Positions 15,430-25,348 are shown, counted from the first letter of the stretch. The stretch: 64,000 bases of DNA from Oceanospirillaceae bacterium (GCA_024640955.1 JAHEDZ010000012.1:52248-116247), one strand, 5' to 3'. Program-made: numbers and translations. Notes: generated by a model not told the origin, from the sequence alone.

Positions 15430-16542
15430 TTACTCTTCAAAAGGAATGTATTCGACGATCTCCAGGTCAAAGCCTGAGATCGCATTAAACTTCATCGGTG
15501 AGCTGAGCAGACGCATCTTGCCTACACCCAGATCACGCAATATTTGAGACCCTGTACCCACCTGCAGGTAGGCTCCCGAGGCGCTGACATTAACTTTAGA
15601 TGGTTTGCTGTTATCCAGGGCACGCACCGCGTCACCTAGGTCTACTTTACCCGCTGAATCGAGCAGCAATGCCACACCCTGCCCCTCCTGCGCGATACGC
15701 TCTAGTGCATGACGCAGAGTCCATTTCGGATCCTCTGAGGCCACACCCACTACATCACGTAGCACTTCTGTGCGGATGTGAACTCGCACCATAGTCGGCG
15801 TGTCAGCATCGAGTTCACCCTGATACATTGCAAGGTGGTTACAGCCCTGTATATCGTCGCGATAAATGCGGTAGTTGAAACGACCATAATCGGTGTCCAT
15901 CTCACCCTCATCAGTTGCAACAACCGTTGTCTCATTGGTGGTGCGATAGTGGATAAGATCGGCAATGGTACCGATCTTCAGGCCATGCTCTTTAGCAAAG
16001 GCTTCTAGCTCAGGACGGCGCGCCATGGTGCCATCATCGTTCATGATCTCAACGATGACGCTAGCTGAGGTAGTCATACCCGCCATACGAGCCAGGTCAA
16101 CACCTGCCTCAGTGTGGCCTGCACGGCTCAGGACACCACCGGCCTGTGCCATCAGTGGGAAAATATGGCCTGGCTGTACGATATCACTCGGCTTTGCATC
16201 GGGCTTAACTGCCGTGCGCACTGTGAGTGCACGGTCTGCAGCAGAGATTCCAGTTGTTACGCCCTCTGCAGCCTCAATTGAGACGGTAAAGTTAGTCGAG
16301 TAGGCCGCACCATTTGCTTGAACCATCAGCGGCAGACGCAGTTGCTCACAGTGCTGGCGACTCAGCGTTAAACAGATCAGGCCACGAGCATGTTTGGCCA
16401 TGAAGTTAATATCTTCAGGACGAACCATCTCGGCAGCGATGACCAGATCGCCTTCGTTCTCGCGATCCTCATCATCCATCAAGATGACCATCTTGCCCTG
16501 GCGGATATCCTCTACCAGCTCTTCAGTGGTGTTCAGTTGCAT
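15430..16542 (-). CDS. ribBA: 3,4-dihydroxy-2-butanone 4-phosphate synthase fused to a degenerate GTP cyclohydrolase II domain
   Basis: A 370-residue two-domain protein. The N-terminal RibB domain is complete: '[16 protein letters not shown]' (metal/substrate acidic loop), '[10 protein letters not shown]', '[13 protein letters not shown]', '[22 protein letters not shown]'. The C-terminal domain (from about residue 205) aligns with GTP cyclohydrolase II but lacks its zinc cysteines: where RibA has SECLTGD...RCDC it reads '[20 protein letters not shown]'. That half is presumably inactive as a cyclohydrolase, matching the described RibBX-type hybrids; the separate ribA supplies the activity. I chose the ATG at 16542 (GGAG nine bases before) over a longer in-frame extension. 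Confidence 0.93.
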   Translation of the reverse strand: MQLNTTEELVEDIRQGKMVILMDDEDRENEGDLVIAAEMVRPEDINFMAKHARGLICLTLSRQHCEQLRLPLMVQANGAAYSTNFTVSIEAAEGVTTGISAADRALTVRTAVKPDAKPSDIVQPGHIFPLMAQAGGVLSRAGHTEAGVDLARMAGMTTSASVIVEIMNDDGTMARRPELEAFAKEHGLKIGTIADLIHYRTTNETTVVATDEGEMDTDYGRFNYRIYRDDIQGCNHLAMYQGELDADTPTMVRVHIRTEVLRDVVGVASEDPKWTLRHALERIAQEGQGVALLLDSAGKVDLGDAVRALDNSKPSKVNVSASGAYLQVGTGSQILRDLGVGKMRLLSSPMKFNAISGFDLEIVEYIPFEE

Positions 16543-16555
16543 GCTCACTCCAAGC

Positions 16556-17239
16556 TCAGCGACGCAGAAAACCTGCGCTCGCCAACAGTTCCATAGAGAC
16601 ACCCGATCCGGAGTGCTCTACACCGCTCTCACTCTGATACTCGGCCGCACCAGCGCTCAACAGGCGCTCCAAGTAACGAGCGATCATATCCACTTCCAGA
16701 TGCACCTGCTGTCCGAGCTGGTACATCTGAATAATCGTGCCTTCAGCTGTGTGCGGCACAATATTTAGTTCAAATCCCTGTGCGTTCAGCGCGTTCACTG
16801 TAAGGCTGACGCCATCAACGGTGATCGAACCCTTAGCCGCAATAAACCGATGTAAGTCCCTCGGTGCAGCTACGCCAATTCGAATTGAGCGCGCATCCTG
16901 CTCGAGCGAGTAGATTTCACCTACTCCGTCGACATGACCCGAGACTAAGTGCCCGCCTAGTCGTGTGGTCGGCAGCAGAGCCTTCTCTAAGTTCACAGCT
17001 TCACCGACCGCTAAATCGGCTAGACGGCTGTATGCCAGAGTTTCCTGCGAGACATCGGCGGTAAAGCTTGATGAATCCCAGTCGACTACAGTCAAGCAGA
17101 CTCCGTTGGTTGCGATACTGTCACCGAGTGCAACGTCACCCATATCAAGGGCGCCGACGGCAACACGCAGTCGGAGATCACCGCCAACTGGAGCAACAGA
17201 CTCAATCTTGCCAACAGCTTCAATAATTCCGGTAAACAT
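16556..17239 (-). CDS. ribE: Riboflavin synthase, alpha chain
   Basis: A 227-residue enzyme that dismutates two lumazine molecules to riboflavin. Two lumazine-binding repeats are evident: the first from 'MFTGIIEAVGKIESV' through 'GVCLTVVDWDSSSFTADVSQETL', the second from 'GHLVSGHVDGVGEIYSLEQD' through 'GVSLTVNALNAQGFELNIVPHT'. A short Ser/Gly/Glu-rich tail follows the usual C-terminal helix. The start is the ATG at 17239, which overlaps the ribD stop (TGATG). A 13-base gap separates it from ribBA. Confidence 0.95.
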   Translation of the reverse strand: MFTGIIEAVGKIESVAPVGGDLRLRVAVGALDMGDVALGDSIATNGVCLTVVDWDSSSFTADVSQETLAYSRLADLAVGEAVNLEKALLPTTRLGGHLVSGHVDGVGEIYSLEQDARSIRIGVAAPRDLHRFIAAKGSITVDGVSLTVNALNAQGFELNIVPHTAEGTIIQMYQLGQQVHLEVDMIARYLERLLSAGAAEYQSESGVEHSGSGVSMELLASAGFLRR

Positions 17240-18345
17240 CAGTTTGGCTGCCAAATAAAGCGGACATCTTCGCCGAACTGGCGGATATCTTTTAATTTTA
17301 ACTCAATTGAGTCGCTCATAACATCTAGCGGTAAGTCGAGTAGCGGACGGGCACTGCTGCCCATCAGCTTTGGCGCCATGTAGACCCAGAGTTCATCGAC
17401 CAAGCCGGCCTGCACAAAGGCGCCGGCCAGAGTGGCCCCGGTCTCGACCAACAGCTCGTTGACGTTGTGCTCGCTTGCCAATCGCTCAACCAACCAGTTG
17501 AGATCCAAGCCTCGATCACTCTTCGGCACTTGCAAGTATTTGAGCGTACTTGTATCAGTAGGTTCCTGCTCATTTGAGTGGCAGATCAGTGTTGGTGCAT
17601 CTGCACTGCGAATACGCGCACTTGCCGGAGTCTGCAGCTTTGAATCCAGCACCACCCGCAGCGGCTTAGGCTGATCAACTTGTCCACGAACAGCCTCACT
17701 CAACTCATCAAGTCGAACGGTTAATGCTGAGTCGTCATGCAAAATCGAGCCTACTCCTGTCAGCACAGCTGAACTACGCGCTCGTAACTGTTGCACATCC
17801 GCGCGTGCCTGACCGCCAGTTATCCACTTGGACTCGCCACTAGCCATAGCAGTTCGACCGTCAGCACTCATCGCCAACTTCAGGCGAATAAAAGGTCGCC
17901 CTCGCTCCATCCGCGACAGGAAACCCGGATTCAGCTCACGTGCTTGAGCCTCCAGCAGACCGCTGCTGGCTTCAATTCCAGCATCACGTAGCATCTGCAG
18001 ACCACGGCCAGCCACTTCTGGGTTGGGGTCAACCATCGCTGCCACAACGCGGTTAATACCAGCATCGATCAAGCCCTGCGCACAGGGCGGTGTGCGGCCA
18101 AAATGGCTACAGGGCTCGAGCGTCACATAAGCAGTTGCACCCGTCGCATCACCAGCCTGCTTTAATGCATTAACCTCTGCATGCCCCTCACCGGCGCGGA
18201 CATGGTAGCCCTCACCAATGATCTGGCCATCACGCACCAACACACAGCCAACACGAGGATTGGGATGAGTTGTGTAGAGCCCTTTCCAGCCGAGCTGGAT
18301 AGAGCGCGCCATATACTGGCGATCTGCAATCGAAAAATCGGTCAT
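17239..18345 (-). CDS. ribD: Bifunctional riboflavin biosynthesis deaminase/reductase
   Basis: A 368-residue two-domain enzyme. The N-terminal cytidine-deaminase-like domain has the zinc motifs 'GHAEVNAL' and 'LEPCSHFGRTPPC'. The C-terminal DHFR-like reductase domain begins near residue 150 ('RPFIRLKLAMSADGRTAM') with 'VDELWVYMAPKLMG' near the end. It carries out the second and third steps of the pyrimidine branch, using NADPH. The ATG overlaps the nrdR stop by one base. No FMN riboswitch could be seen upstream of the operon. Confidence 0.95.
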   Translation of the reverse strand: MTDFSIADRQYMARSIQLGWKGLYTTHPNPRVGCVLVRDGQIIGEGYHVRAGEGHAEVNALKQAGDATGATAYVTLEPCSHFGRTPPCAQGLIDAGINRVVAAMVDPNPEVAGRGLQMLRDAGIEASSGLLEAQARELNPGFLSRMERGRPFIRLKLAMSADGRTAMASGESKWITGGQARADVQQLRARSSAVLTGVGSILHDDSALTVRLDELSEAVRGQVDQPKPLRVVLDSKLQTPASARIRSADAPTLICHSNEQEPTDTSTLKYLQVPKSDRGLDLNWLVERLASEHNVNELLVETGATLAGAFVQAGLVDELWVYMAPKLMGSSARPLLDLPLDVMSDSIELKLKDIRQFGEDVRFIWQPN

Positions 18346-18899
18346 TACTGCTCTTCCGCAAATAGGTCTGGGCTCTCTGGCCCTCTCTCTGCTTTAGCCT
18401 TACGACGCCGAGCAGGTTTTGCGGCAACATTCGCTTCAACTGGCGCGTCATCCTCAGACAGGCGCTCAATTTCAAGGCGGAACTCATGGATATCTTGAAA
18501 GTCGCGATAGACCGAAGCAAACCGCACATAGGCGACCTGATCGAGCTTGCGCAGCTCAGCCATGGTGGCTTCACCCACAATCACTGAGGGTATCTCACGC
18601 TCTCCAGTGGCGCGCAGACGCTGTTTGACACGATTGATGCAGGCCTCAATATCTTCAACGCTAACCGGGCGTTTCTCTAGGGCTCGGGTGACGCCGCCAC
18701 GCAGCTTTGCCTCATCGAACGGTTGACGCGTACCATCATTCTTGACGACACGTGGCATCAGGAGTTCGGCTTCCTCAAAGGTGGTGAAACGCTCGTGACA
18801 GGAGACACACTCGCGACGACGGCGTACCTGCTGACCCTCAGCGATCAATCGCGAGTCAATCACCTTGGTATCAGATGCGCTGCAAAATGGACAATGCAT
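18345..18899 (-). CDS. nrdR: Transcriptional repressor NrdR
   Basis: A 184-residue Zn-ribbon/ATP-cone regulator that senses ATP/dATP and represses ribonucleotide reductase genes. The zinc ribbon is '[17 protein letters not shown]' with the second pair in '[15 protein letters not shown]'. The ATP-cone follows ('[21 protein letters not shown]'). A basic, charged C-terminal tail ([20 protein letters not shown]) makes it about 30 residues longer than E. coli NrdR. It heads the riboflavin operon, as is frequent in gammaproteobacteria, and is coupled to ribD by an overlap. Confidence 0.95.
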   Translation of the reverse strand: MHCPFCSASDTKVIDSRLIAEGQQVRRRRECVSCHERFTTFEEAELLMPRVVKNDGTRQPFDEAKLRGGVTRALEKRPVSVEDIEACINRVKQRLRATGEREIPSVIVGEATMAELRKLDQVAYVRFASVYRDFQDIHEFRLEIERLSEDDAPVEANVAAKPARRRKAKAERGPESPDLFAEEQ

Positions 18900-18950
18900 T
18901 ACATGCCTCGTGTCGAGTAGCTAAAGAGCGTATTGGTCATCTATGACCGC

Positions 18951-18983
18951 AAAAAGGGCAGCAGGTCTAGTACCGGCTGCCCT
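18951..18983 (-). terminator. Rho-independent terminator of glyA
   Basis: Read on the minus strand, GGGCAGC and GCTGCCC pair around a 13-base loop and are followed by TTTTTG. It lies about 60 bases after the glyA stop and just before nrdR, so it separates the two units. Confidence 0.85.
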
Positions 18984-19045
18984 CTGTATTCTAAGGGGTT
19001 GAGCGCTAAGTCTCAAACCACCTATGATTCAGGTCTTAATTGTAC

Positions 19046-20299
19046 TTACTTATAGACAGGGTACTGCGCGCAGATCGCCTTAACCTGCTCTCTTACCTGA
19101 GCAATTACCGCTTCGTCATTGATGTTTTCAAGAACATCACAGATCCAGTTAGTCAGATCCTTAACTTCAGCCTCTTTAAAGCCGCGACGAGTTACCGCAG
19201 GTGTACCAATACGCAGACCTGAGGTAACGAACGGTGAACGAGGATCATTAGGCACTGAGTTCTTATTCACTGTGATATTGGCCCGACCCAGAGCCGCGTC
19301 TGCGTCTTTACCGCTGTACTCTTTGCCAATCAGGCTGAGCAAGAACAGGTGGTCGTCTGTGCCGCCTGAAACAACATCAAAGCCGCGTGCCAGAAAGACC
19401 TCAGCCATCGCCTGTGCGTTTTTAACAACCTGTGCCTGGTACTGCTTCCACTCTGGCTCCATCGCCTCTTTGAAGCAGACCGCTTTTGCAGCGATCACGT
19501 GCATCAGAGGGCCGCCCTGTGACTCAGGGAATACCGCGAAGTTCAGTTTCTTCTGTAATTCTTCATCAGCACGCGCTGAGATGATCAGACCGCCACGTGG
19601 ACCGCCCAATGTTTTGTGTGTTGTAGTGGTCACTACATCAGCGTACGGCAGAGGGCTTGGGTAGACACCTGCCGCAACTAGACCGGCAATGTGAGCCATA
19701 TCAACGAAGAGGTAAGCACCCACTTTGTCAGCGATTTCACGGAACTTAGCCCAATCAACAACACGTGAGTAAGCTGAGAAGCCCGCGATAATCATCTTCG
19801 GCTTGTGCTCAAGCGCAAGGCGTTCAACTTCGGCGTAATCCAGGTCACCGTTCTCATCCAGACCGTACTGGAAAGCGTTGTAGATACGACCTGAGAATGA
19901 GACTGCTGCACCGTGAGTCAGGTGACCACCGTGTGCCAGGCTCATACCGAGGATAGTATCGCCCGCTTTACACAGCGCCATAAAGACTGCCGCGTTCGCT
20001 TGTGAACCTGAGTGAGGCTGTACGTTTGCGTACGAAGCGCCAAAGAGCTCCTTCGCCCGATCAATCGCCAATTGCTCAGCAACATCAACATATTCACAGC
20101 CGCCGTAATAGCGCTTCTGCGGGTAGCCCTCAGCGTACTTGTTTGTAAGCACTGAACCCTGGGCTTCCATCACGCGAGGACTGGTGTAGTTCTCTGATGC
20201 GATCAGTTCGATATGCTCTTCCTGACGCTGTGATTCTGACTGCATTGCGCCCCAGAGTTCTGGGTCGTAGCTGGCGATGTTCATATCTTTGGTAAACAT
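19046..20299 (-). CDS. glyA: Serine hydroxymethyltransferase
   Basis: A 417-residue PLP enzyme that interconverts serine and glycine with tetrahydrofolate, the main source of one-carbon units. Landmarks are '[19 protein letters not shown]', '[18 protein letters not shown]', '[10 protein letters not shown]', the PLP-lysine segment '[16 protein letters not shown]' (Lys near residue 229) and '[15 protein letters not shown]'. Length equals E. coli GlyA. Monocistronic, with a sigma-70-like promoter at 20382-20410 and a terminator after it. Confidence 0.97.
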   Translation of the reverse strand: MFTKDMNIASYDPELWGAMQSESQRQEEHIELIASENYTSPRVMEAQGSVLTNKYAEGYPQKRYYGGCEYVDVAEQLAIDRAKELFGASYANVQPHSGSQANAAVFMALCKAGDTILGMSLAHGGHLTHGAAVSFSGRIYNAFQYGLDENGDLDYAEVERLALEHKPKMIIAGFSAYSRVVDWAKFREIADKVGAYLFVDMAHIAGLVAAGVYPSPLPYADVVTTTTHKTLGGPRGGLIISARADEELQKKLNFAVFPESQGGPLMHVIAAKAVCFKEAMEPEWKQYQAQVVKNAQAMAEVFLARGFDVVSGGTDDHLFLLSLIGKEYSGKDADAALGRANITVNKNSVPNDPRSPFVTSGLRIGTPAVTRRGFKEAEVKDLTNWICDVLENINDEAVIAQVREQVKAICAQYPVYK

Positions 20300-20381
20300 G
20301 ACAGTCCTCTGTGTAGTGTGACCGGGGACATTTTCAGCTGAAAACAGCTAGGTGTCCGATTGGTCCTGAAATTTGCGCCGC

Positions 20382-20410
20382 ATTATATTCGAAAAAGAGA
20401 GTGGGTTCAC
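20382..20410 (-). promoter_or_regulatory. Candidate sigma-70 promoter of glyA
   Basis: On the minus strand a perfect TATAAT (20382-20387) lies 17 bases from GTGAAC (20405-20410), a weak -35. The glyA start codon is about 83 bases downstream of the -10. An inverted repeat around 20336-20350 (TTTTCAGCTGAAAA) lies in the leader. Confidence 0.55.
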
Positions 20411-20501
20411 TTGAATTAGCATCACCGGTTATACCAAATCTGCTCATGCAATCACGCGGGTGTGGTAATATCTGCGCACTTTTTTACTCTGGAGTTGTGA
20501 A

Positions 20502-22160
20502 ATGGCTCAATATGTCTACTCGATGAACCGCGTTGGCAAAGTAGTTCCGCCGAAACGCGAGATTCTTAAAGATATCTCTCTCTCATTTTTCCCTGGCGCC
20601 AAGATCGGTGTACTCGGTCTAAACGGCGCCGGTAAGTCCACACTGCTGCGTATTATGGCCGGCGTTGATCAGGACTACATTGGCGAAGCACGTCCAATGC
20701 CAGGCATTAATGTTGGCTATCTGCCGCAGGAACCACAACTGGACGAGACCAAGACCGTTCGCGAAGTCGTTGAAGAGGCTGTTTCGGACGTGAAAGGTGC
20801 TCTGGACGAGCTCGACCAAGTCTACGCCGCCTACGCGGAAGAGGATGCAGACTTCGATGCGCTTGCTAAACGACAAGCTGAACTCGAAAACCTTATCACG
20901 GCGAAAGATGGCCATAACCTAGATACTGCACTTGAGCGCGCAGCTGATTCGATGCGCCTGCCCGCTTGGGATGCTGAGGTGAAGAACCTTTCCGGTGGTG
21001 AACGTCGCCGTGTCGCGCTTTGCCGCCTGCTGCTCGACAAACCCGATATGCTGCTGCTCGACGAACCAACTAACCATCTGGATGCAGAATCGATCGCATG
21101 GATCGAGCGCTTCTTGCAGGAGTACCCGGGTACCGTGGTAGCAATCACCCACGACCGTTACTTCCTCGACAACGCTGCCGGCTGGATTCTCGAACTCGAC
21201 CGCGGTCACGGCATTCCATGGGAGGGTAACTACAGCTCTTGGCTGGAGCAGAAAGATGCTCGCCTAGCACAGGAAGCAAAACAGGAAGCTGCTCACCAGA
21301 AAGCGATAAAAGCGGAGCTGGAGTGGGTGCGACAGGGCGCTAAAGGGCGTCAATCGAAGTCCAAAGCTCGCCTGAAACAGTTCGAGGAGATGAACTCAAA
21401 AGAGTTCCAAACTCGCAACGAGACGCAAGAGATCTACATTCCACCAGGCCCCCGCCTTGGCGACAAGGTCATCGAGCTGAACAATGTCACCAAAGCCTAT
21501 GGCGACAAACTGCTGTTCGAGAACCTCAACTTCTCCATCCCACCGGGTGCAATCGTCGGCATTATCGGCCCGAACGGTGCCGGTAAGTCTACGCTGTTCC
21601 GCATGATCGCGGGTGAAGAGCAGCCAGATTCCGGCAGCGTTGATCTTGGCTCAACGGTGCAACTGGCATACGTGAACCAGTCACGTGAGCTCGAAGGTAC
21701 TAAGACGGTATTCGAAGAGATCTCCGACGGTTCGGATATGATCACGGTCGGCAACTACACGACGCCTTCACGTGCTTACTGTGGCCGCTTCAACTTCAAA
21801 GGCTCAGACCAGCAGAAGTTTGTAAAGGACCTCTCCGGTGGTGAGCGCAACCGTCTGCATATGGCGAAGCTTCTCAAAGAGGGCGGCAACGTACTGCTTC
21901 TCGATGAGCCGACCAACGACCTCGATATCGAAACCCTACGTGCACTAGAGGAGGCGATTCTCGCATTCCCAGGTTCAGCGGTAGTAATCTCGCACGATCG
22001 TTGGTTCCTTGACCGTATCTGTACTCACATGATCGCCTACGAAGGTGACTCGCAGGTGACCTTCTTTGAGGGCAACTACACCGAGTACGCTGAGGACTAC
22101 AAGAAACGCTTCGGCAAGGATCATCAGCCAGAGCGCATCAAGTATCGCCGCATGAGCTAA
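20502..22160 (+). CDS. ettA: Energy-dependent translational throttle protein EttA (ABC-F ATPase)
   Basis: A 552-residue ABC-F protein with two nucleotide-binding domains and no membrane segments. First domain: Walker A 'GLNGAGKST' and signature 'LSGGERRRVALC'. Second domain: 'GPNGAGKST' and 'LSGGERNRLHMAK'. Each Walker B ends LLLDEPTN. The linker (about residues 240-310, Lys/Gln/Glu-rich) corresponds to the P-site-tRNA interaction motif and 'toe/arm' insertions that place EttA in the ribosomal E site. The N-terminus 'MAQYVYSMNRVGKVVPPKRE' is diagnostic. Monocistronic, followed by a strong terminator. Confidence 0.95.
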   Translation: MAQYVYSMNRVGKVVPPKREILKDISLSFFPGAKIGVLGLNGAGKSTLLRIMAGVDQDYIGEARPMPGINVGYLPQEPQLDETKTVREVVEEAVSDVKGALDELDQVYAAYAEEDADFDALAKRQAELENLITAKDGHNLDTALERAADSMRLPAWDAEVKNLSGGERRRVALCRLLLDKPDMLLLDEPTNHLDAESIAWIERFLQEYPGTVVAITHDRYFLDNAAGWILELDRGHGIPWEGNYSSWLEQKDARLAQEAKQEAAHQKAIKAELEWVRQGAKGRQSKSKARLKQFEEMNSKEFQTRNETQEIYIPPGPRLGDKVIELNNVTKAYGDKLLFENLNFSIPPGAIVGIIGPNGAGKSTLFRMIAGEEQPDSGSVDLGSTVQLAYVNQSRELEGTKTVFEEISDGSDMITVGNYTTPSRAYCGRFNFKGSDQQKFVKDLSGGERNRLHMAKLLKEGGNVLLLDEPTNDLDIETLRALEEAILAFPGSAVVISHDRWFLDRICTHMIAYEGDSQVTFFEGNYTEYAEDYKKRFGKDHQPERIKYRRMS

Positions 22161-22174
22161 ACAACAATTTTACT

Positions 22175-22207
22175 AGAAAAAAGGGCCTCAATAGCAGGCC
22201 CTTTTTC
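22175..22207 (+). terminator. Rho-independent terminator of ettA
   Basis: AAAAAAGGGCCT and AGGCCCTTTTT pair around a 7-base loop, 15 bases after the ettA stop. Confidence 0.92.
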
Positions 22208-22279
22208 TTGCCCGCTTGAACACAAAAAAAGCCAGGCTGTGCTAAACCTAACAAGAGACACTTGAAAGGTTGTACTGCT

Positions 22280-22577
22280 ATGTCTTTGGAAATGCTAACC
22301 GCCGTTTTGACCGCGTCGCTTTTGATGCTGAGTGTGAACTTCACATCACCGGCCAGCCGCCCGCTGTGGTTGAACTCCATGACATCACTTTGAAAGGTGC
22401 TTTGGTCGAGTCTCAAAACGCCCTCGATTTAGAGATGGGCGACAACGCGAGCTTATTCTCTACCTCTCAAACGAGGTCATGATTCGCATGCCTTCGATTT
22501 TGCGGTCTGTACGCGAGAACTGTTACGGATTTGAAGTTACTAAACTCGACCTAGATAGCATCCAAGGCCTGTGTTAA
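22280..22577 (+). pseudogene. PilZ-domain gene broken by two apparent single-base losses
   Basis: A PilZ (c-di-GMP-binding type) domain can be read only by changing frame twice. Frame one begins at ATG 22280 ('MSLE'), with AAAGG ten bases upstream. Near 22290-22296 it must switch to the frame giving 'NRRFDRVAFDAECELH', 'VVELHDITLKGALVESQNAL', the RxxxR-like and D-x-S/T-x-x-G-type PilZ motifs. Near 22441-22452 it must switch again to 'RELILYLSNEVMIRM' and 'GFEVTKLDLDSIQGLC'. Both shifts equal the loss of one base. The 3' end runs 27 bases into the end of convergent radA. Most likely a decayed gene. Confidence 0.65.
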
Positions 22578-23930
22578 TCGATCGACCGCGACAACTTCAA
22601 GCCCAGGTATTGCCTCCTTGGGCTTGTTTGCTTTGGGCACAATCGCGCGTTTAAAGCCATGCTTAGCCGCCTCTCGAATGCGCTCCTGACCGTTTGGTAC
22701 AGGGCGAATTTCACCGGAAAGACCCACCTCACCCAAGACAATCAAATCACCTGGCAACGCCTTATCGCGGAAGCTCGAAACAACCGCCAATAGAAGAGCT
22801 AAGTCAGCACCGGTTTCAACGACCCGGATACCACCCACAACATTGATGAACACATCCTGATCGCCGGTCATTAAACCACCGTGGCGATTGAGCACTGCAA
22901 GCAGCATCGCAAGACGGTTTTGATCCATACCCACAGCGACACGTCGAGGGTTTGAGTGGTGCGAGCTATCCACGAGCGCCTGAAGTTCAACCAACATCGG
23001 CCGCGTACCCTCCCAAACTACCATTACGACGCTCCCGGGACGTGGTTCCTCACCGCGTGATAAAAATATCGAGCTAGGGTTTTTCACCTCTTTGAGGCCC
23101 GCTTCAACCATTGCAAACACACCCAGCTCATTCACCGCACCAAAACGGTTTTTGTGGCTGCGCAAAGTTCGGAAACGGCTATCGGACTCGCCCTCTAGCT
23201 GCAGCGAGCAGTCAATCATATGTTCGAGAACTTTCGGCCCCGCCAGAGAACCATCTTTAGTGACATGACCCACGAGGAAGATGACGGTGCCGGTCTGTTT
23301 AGCATAACGCGTTAAATAGGCTGCGCTCTCGCGTACTTGGGCAACTGAACCTGGTGCGGACTGCACATCAGCCACGTGCATCACCTGGATCGAGTCGATA
23401 ACCATCACTTTAGGCTTAAGCTGATCGGCCACATCACAAATGGTCTCGACATTGGTCTCGGAGAGCATTTTTAACTCACCCACGTCCAGACCAAGTCGCT
23501 TACCCCGCATCGCCACCTGCTGCAGCGACTCCTCGCCAGTGACATAAAGCGCCGGCATCTGGCGCACCAGTTCAGCCATGGTCTGGAGCAGCAGCGTACT
23601 CTTACCGGCACCTGGATGACCGCCGATCAGTACTGCAGAACCGGGAACTAGTCCGCCGCCGAGTACACGATCAAGCTCGCCGATCCCAGTGCCCATTCGT
23701 GGCATCTCTGCCAGAGCGACTTCACTTAAGCTGACCACCTTACCCTTGCTTGCTGCGTCGCCTGCGTAGCCCGAGCGACGTAACGCCGCCTGAGCTCCAC
23801 CCGCGGGAGCGCTACCCAAACGGACCTCTGTTAAGGTGTTCCAAGCCTTACATGCACTGCACTGCCCTTGCCACTTGGTGTAATCGGCACCACAGTCGTT
23901 ACATACATATGCCTGTTTGGTCTTAGCCAT
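22551..23930 (-). CDS. radA: DNA repair protein RadA
   Basis: A 459-residue RecA-like branch-migration ATPase. It has an N-terminal zinc finger ('YVCNDCGADY' and 'GQCSACKAW'), Walker A 'GGHPGAGKSTLLLQ', Walker B in 'KVMVIDSIQ', the RadA-specific 'HKNRFG' motif, and a C-terminal Lon-protease-like domain (from about residue 290) that helps hexamer formation. I chose the ATG at 23930 (GGAG just upstream) rather than an upstream in-frame extension, because family proteins begin MAK-T-x-YVC. Its last codons overlap the PilZ pseudogene. Confidence 0.95.
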   Translation of the reverse strand: MAKTKQAYVCNDCGADYTKWQGQCSACKAWNTLTEVRLGSAPAGGAQAALRRSGYAGDAASKGKVVSLSEVALAEMPRMGTGIGELDRVLGGGLVPGSAVLIGGHPGAGKSTLLLQTMAELVRQMPALYVTGEESLQQVAMRGKRLGLDVGELKMLSETNVETICDVADQLKPKVMVIDSIQVMHVADVQSAPGSVAQVRESAAYLTRYAKQTGTVIFLVGHVTKDGSLAGPKVLEHMIDCSLQLEGESDSRFRTLRSHKNRFGAVNELGVFAMVEAGLKEVKNPSSIFLSRGEEPRPGSVVMVVWEGTRPMLVELQALVDSSHHSNPRRVAVGMDQNRLAMLLAVLNRHGGLMTGDQDVFINVVGGIRVVETGADLALLLAVVSSFRDKALPGDLIVLGEVGLSGEIRPVPNGQERIREAAKHGFKRAIVPKANKPKEAIPGLEVVAVDRLTQALDAI

Positions 23931-24028
23931 TGAGTCTCCGAGCTTTACGAAATGCGCTTTGCAAGGCAGTATCGACAGGGATTCTGAAATACACCCATAC
24001 AAAACAAAGACCGTAATAATAAGGAGTT

Positions 24029-25303
24029 ATGATGAAACTCGAAACCCTCGCGGTGCATGCCGGTTACCAAACTGACCCAACCACCAAATCGGTCGCGGTG
24101 CCTATTTACCAAACAACCTCTTACGCTTTTGACGACGCACAGCACGGTGCGGACCTGTTTGACCTGAAAGTAGTGGGTAACATCTACACCCGCATCATGA
24201 ACCCTACTACCGACGTGCTGGAGCAGCGAGTTGCAGCGATGGAGGGTGGTATTGCTGGCCTTGCAGTGGCATCGGGTATGGCAGCAATTACCTACACCAT
24301 TCAGACCATTGCGGAAGTGGGCGATAACATCATCTCTGCCAGCGACCTCTACGGTGGTACCTACAACCTATTCGCGCATACGCTGCCACGCCAAGGTATC
24401 GAAGTACGTTTTGTGCCCAGCAACGATATCGCGGCGATCGAAGCGAAGATCGACGCCAAAACAAAAGGCCTCTACTGCGAATCCGTAGGCAATCCTTCAG
24501 GCCGAATTGCCGACATCGAAGCTCTCGCCGAGGTGGCCCATCGCCACGGTATTCCGCTGATAGTGGATAACACCGTTCCTAGCCCAGCACTCTGGCGTCC
24601 GATTGAGCAAGGTGCCGATATAATTGTAACTGCAGCAACCAAATATATAGGCGGCCACGGCAACTCTATTGGCGGTGTAATTGTCGATTCTGGTAAATTC
24701 CCTTGGGCTGAGCATAAAGAGCGCTTCCCGCTGCTCAACACCCCCGATGTCTCATACCATGGAGTGGTTTACACAGAAGCATTTGGTCCCGCTGCCTTTA
24801 TCGGTCGCTGCCGCGTAGTGCCTCTGCGCAACACCGGTGCTGCAATCTCACCTATGAACGTTTTCTTACTGCTGCAAGGTATTGAGACTCTGCCGCTACG
24901 TATGGAGCGTATCTGCAGCAATACACAGAAGATTGCGGAGTTCCTGGAAGCTCATGAGATGGTTACCTGGGTCAAATATGCGGGTTTACCTTCGCACCAG
25001 GATTACGATCTGGCGCAGAAATACATGAGCGGAAGCGCTTCAGGTATTCTGAGCTTTGGCGTTAAAGGCGGTCGAGAAGCGACTCGCAAATTCTATGATG
25101 CGCTGGAAATCGTCACCCGTCTGGTGAACATTGGCGATTGTAAGTCTCTGGCGTCTATCCCAGCCGAAACAACGCACCGTCAGCTAAATGCTGAAGAGCT
25201 TGCCTCTGCCGGTGTTACCGAAGATATGGTGCGCTTGTCGATTGGCATCGAACATATTGATGATCTTATTGGGGATCTGACTCAGGCACTAGAGTCGGTC
25301 TGA
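24029..25303 (+). CDS. metY: O-acetylhomoserine sulfhydrylase / aminocarboxypropyltransferase
   Basis: A 424-residue Cys/Met-metabolism PLP enzyme. It converts O-acetylhomoserine and sulfide to homocysteine in direct-sulfhydrylation methionine synthesis. The opening 'LETLAVHAGYQTDPTTKSVA', 'YTRIMNPTTDVLEQR', the Asp that holds the PLP ring in 'IVDNTVPSP', and the Schiff-base Lys in 'TAATKYIGGHGNSIGG' are all characteristic of the long MetY subgroup. A perfect AAGGAG precedes tandem ATG codons (24029 and 24032); either may be used. Monocistronic, divergent from radA, with a strong terminator. Confidence 0.93.
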   Translation: MMKLETLAVHAGYQTDPTTKSVAVPIYQTTSYAFDDAQHGADLFDLKVVGNIYTRIMNPTTDVLEQRVAAMEGGIAGLAVASGMAAITYTIQTIAEVGDNIISASDLYGGTYNLFAHTLPRQGIEVRFVPSNDIAAIEAKIDAKTKGLYCESVGNPSGRIADIEALAEVAHRHGIPLIVDNTVPSPALWRPIEQGADIIVTAATKYIGGHGNSIGGVIVDSGKFPWAEHKERFPLLNTPDVSYHGVVYTEAFGPAAFIGRCRVVPLRNTGAAISPMNVFLLLQGIETLPLRMERICSNTQKIAEFLEAHEMVTWVKYAGLPSHQDYDLAQKYMSGSASGILSFGVKGGREATRKFYDALEIVTRLVNIGDCKSLASIPAETTHRQLNAEELASAGVTEDMVRLSIGIEHIDDLIGDLTQALESV

Positions 25304-25319
25304 ACGCTAATCAATTAGC

Positions 25320-25348
25320 AAAAAGCCCGCAAATTTGCGGGCTTTTTT
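25320..25348. terminator. Bidirectional rho-independent terminator between metY and can
   Basis: AAAAAGCCCGCAAA and TTTGCGGGCTTTTTT form a near-perfect palindrome with T-tracts on both strands, 17 bases after the metY stop and 25 bases from the end of the carbonic anhydrase gene. Confidence 0.93.

Noticed and set aside
18900..19045. FMN riboswitch upstream of the riboflavin operon
   Set aside because: The short gap before nrdR holds only the glyA terminator and a small palindrome; none of the conserved RFN-element helices can be formed.
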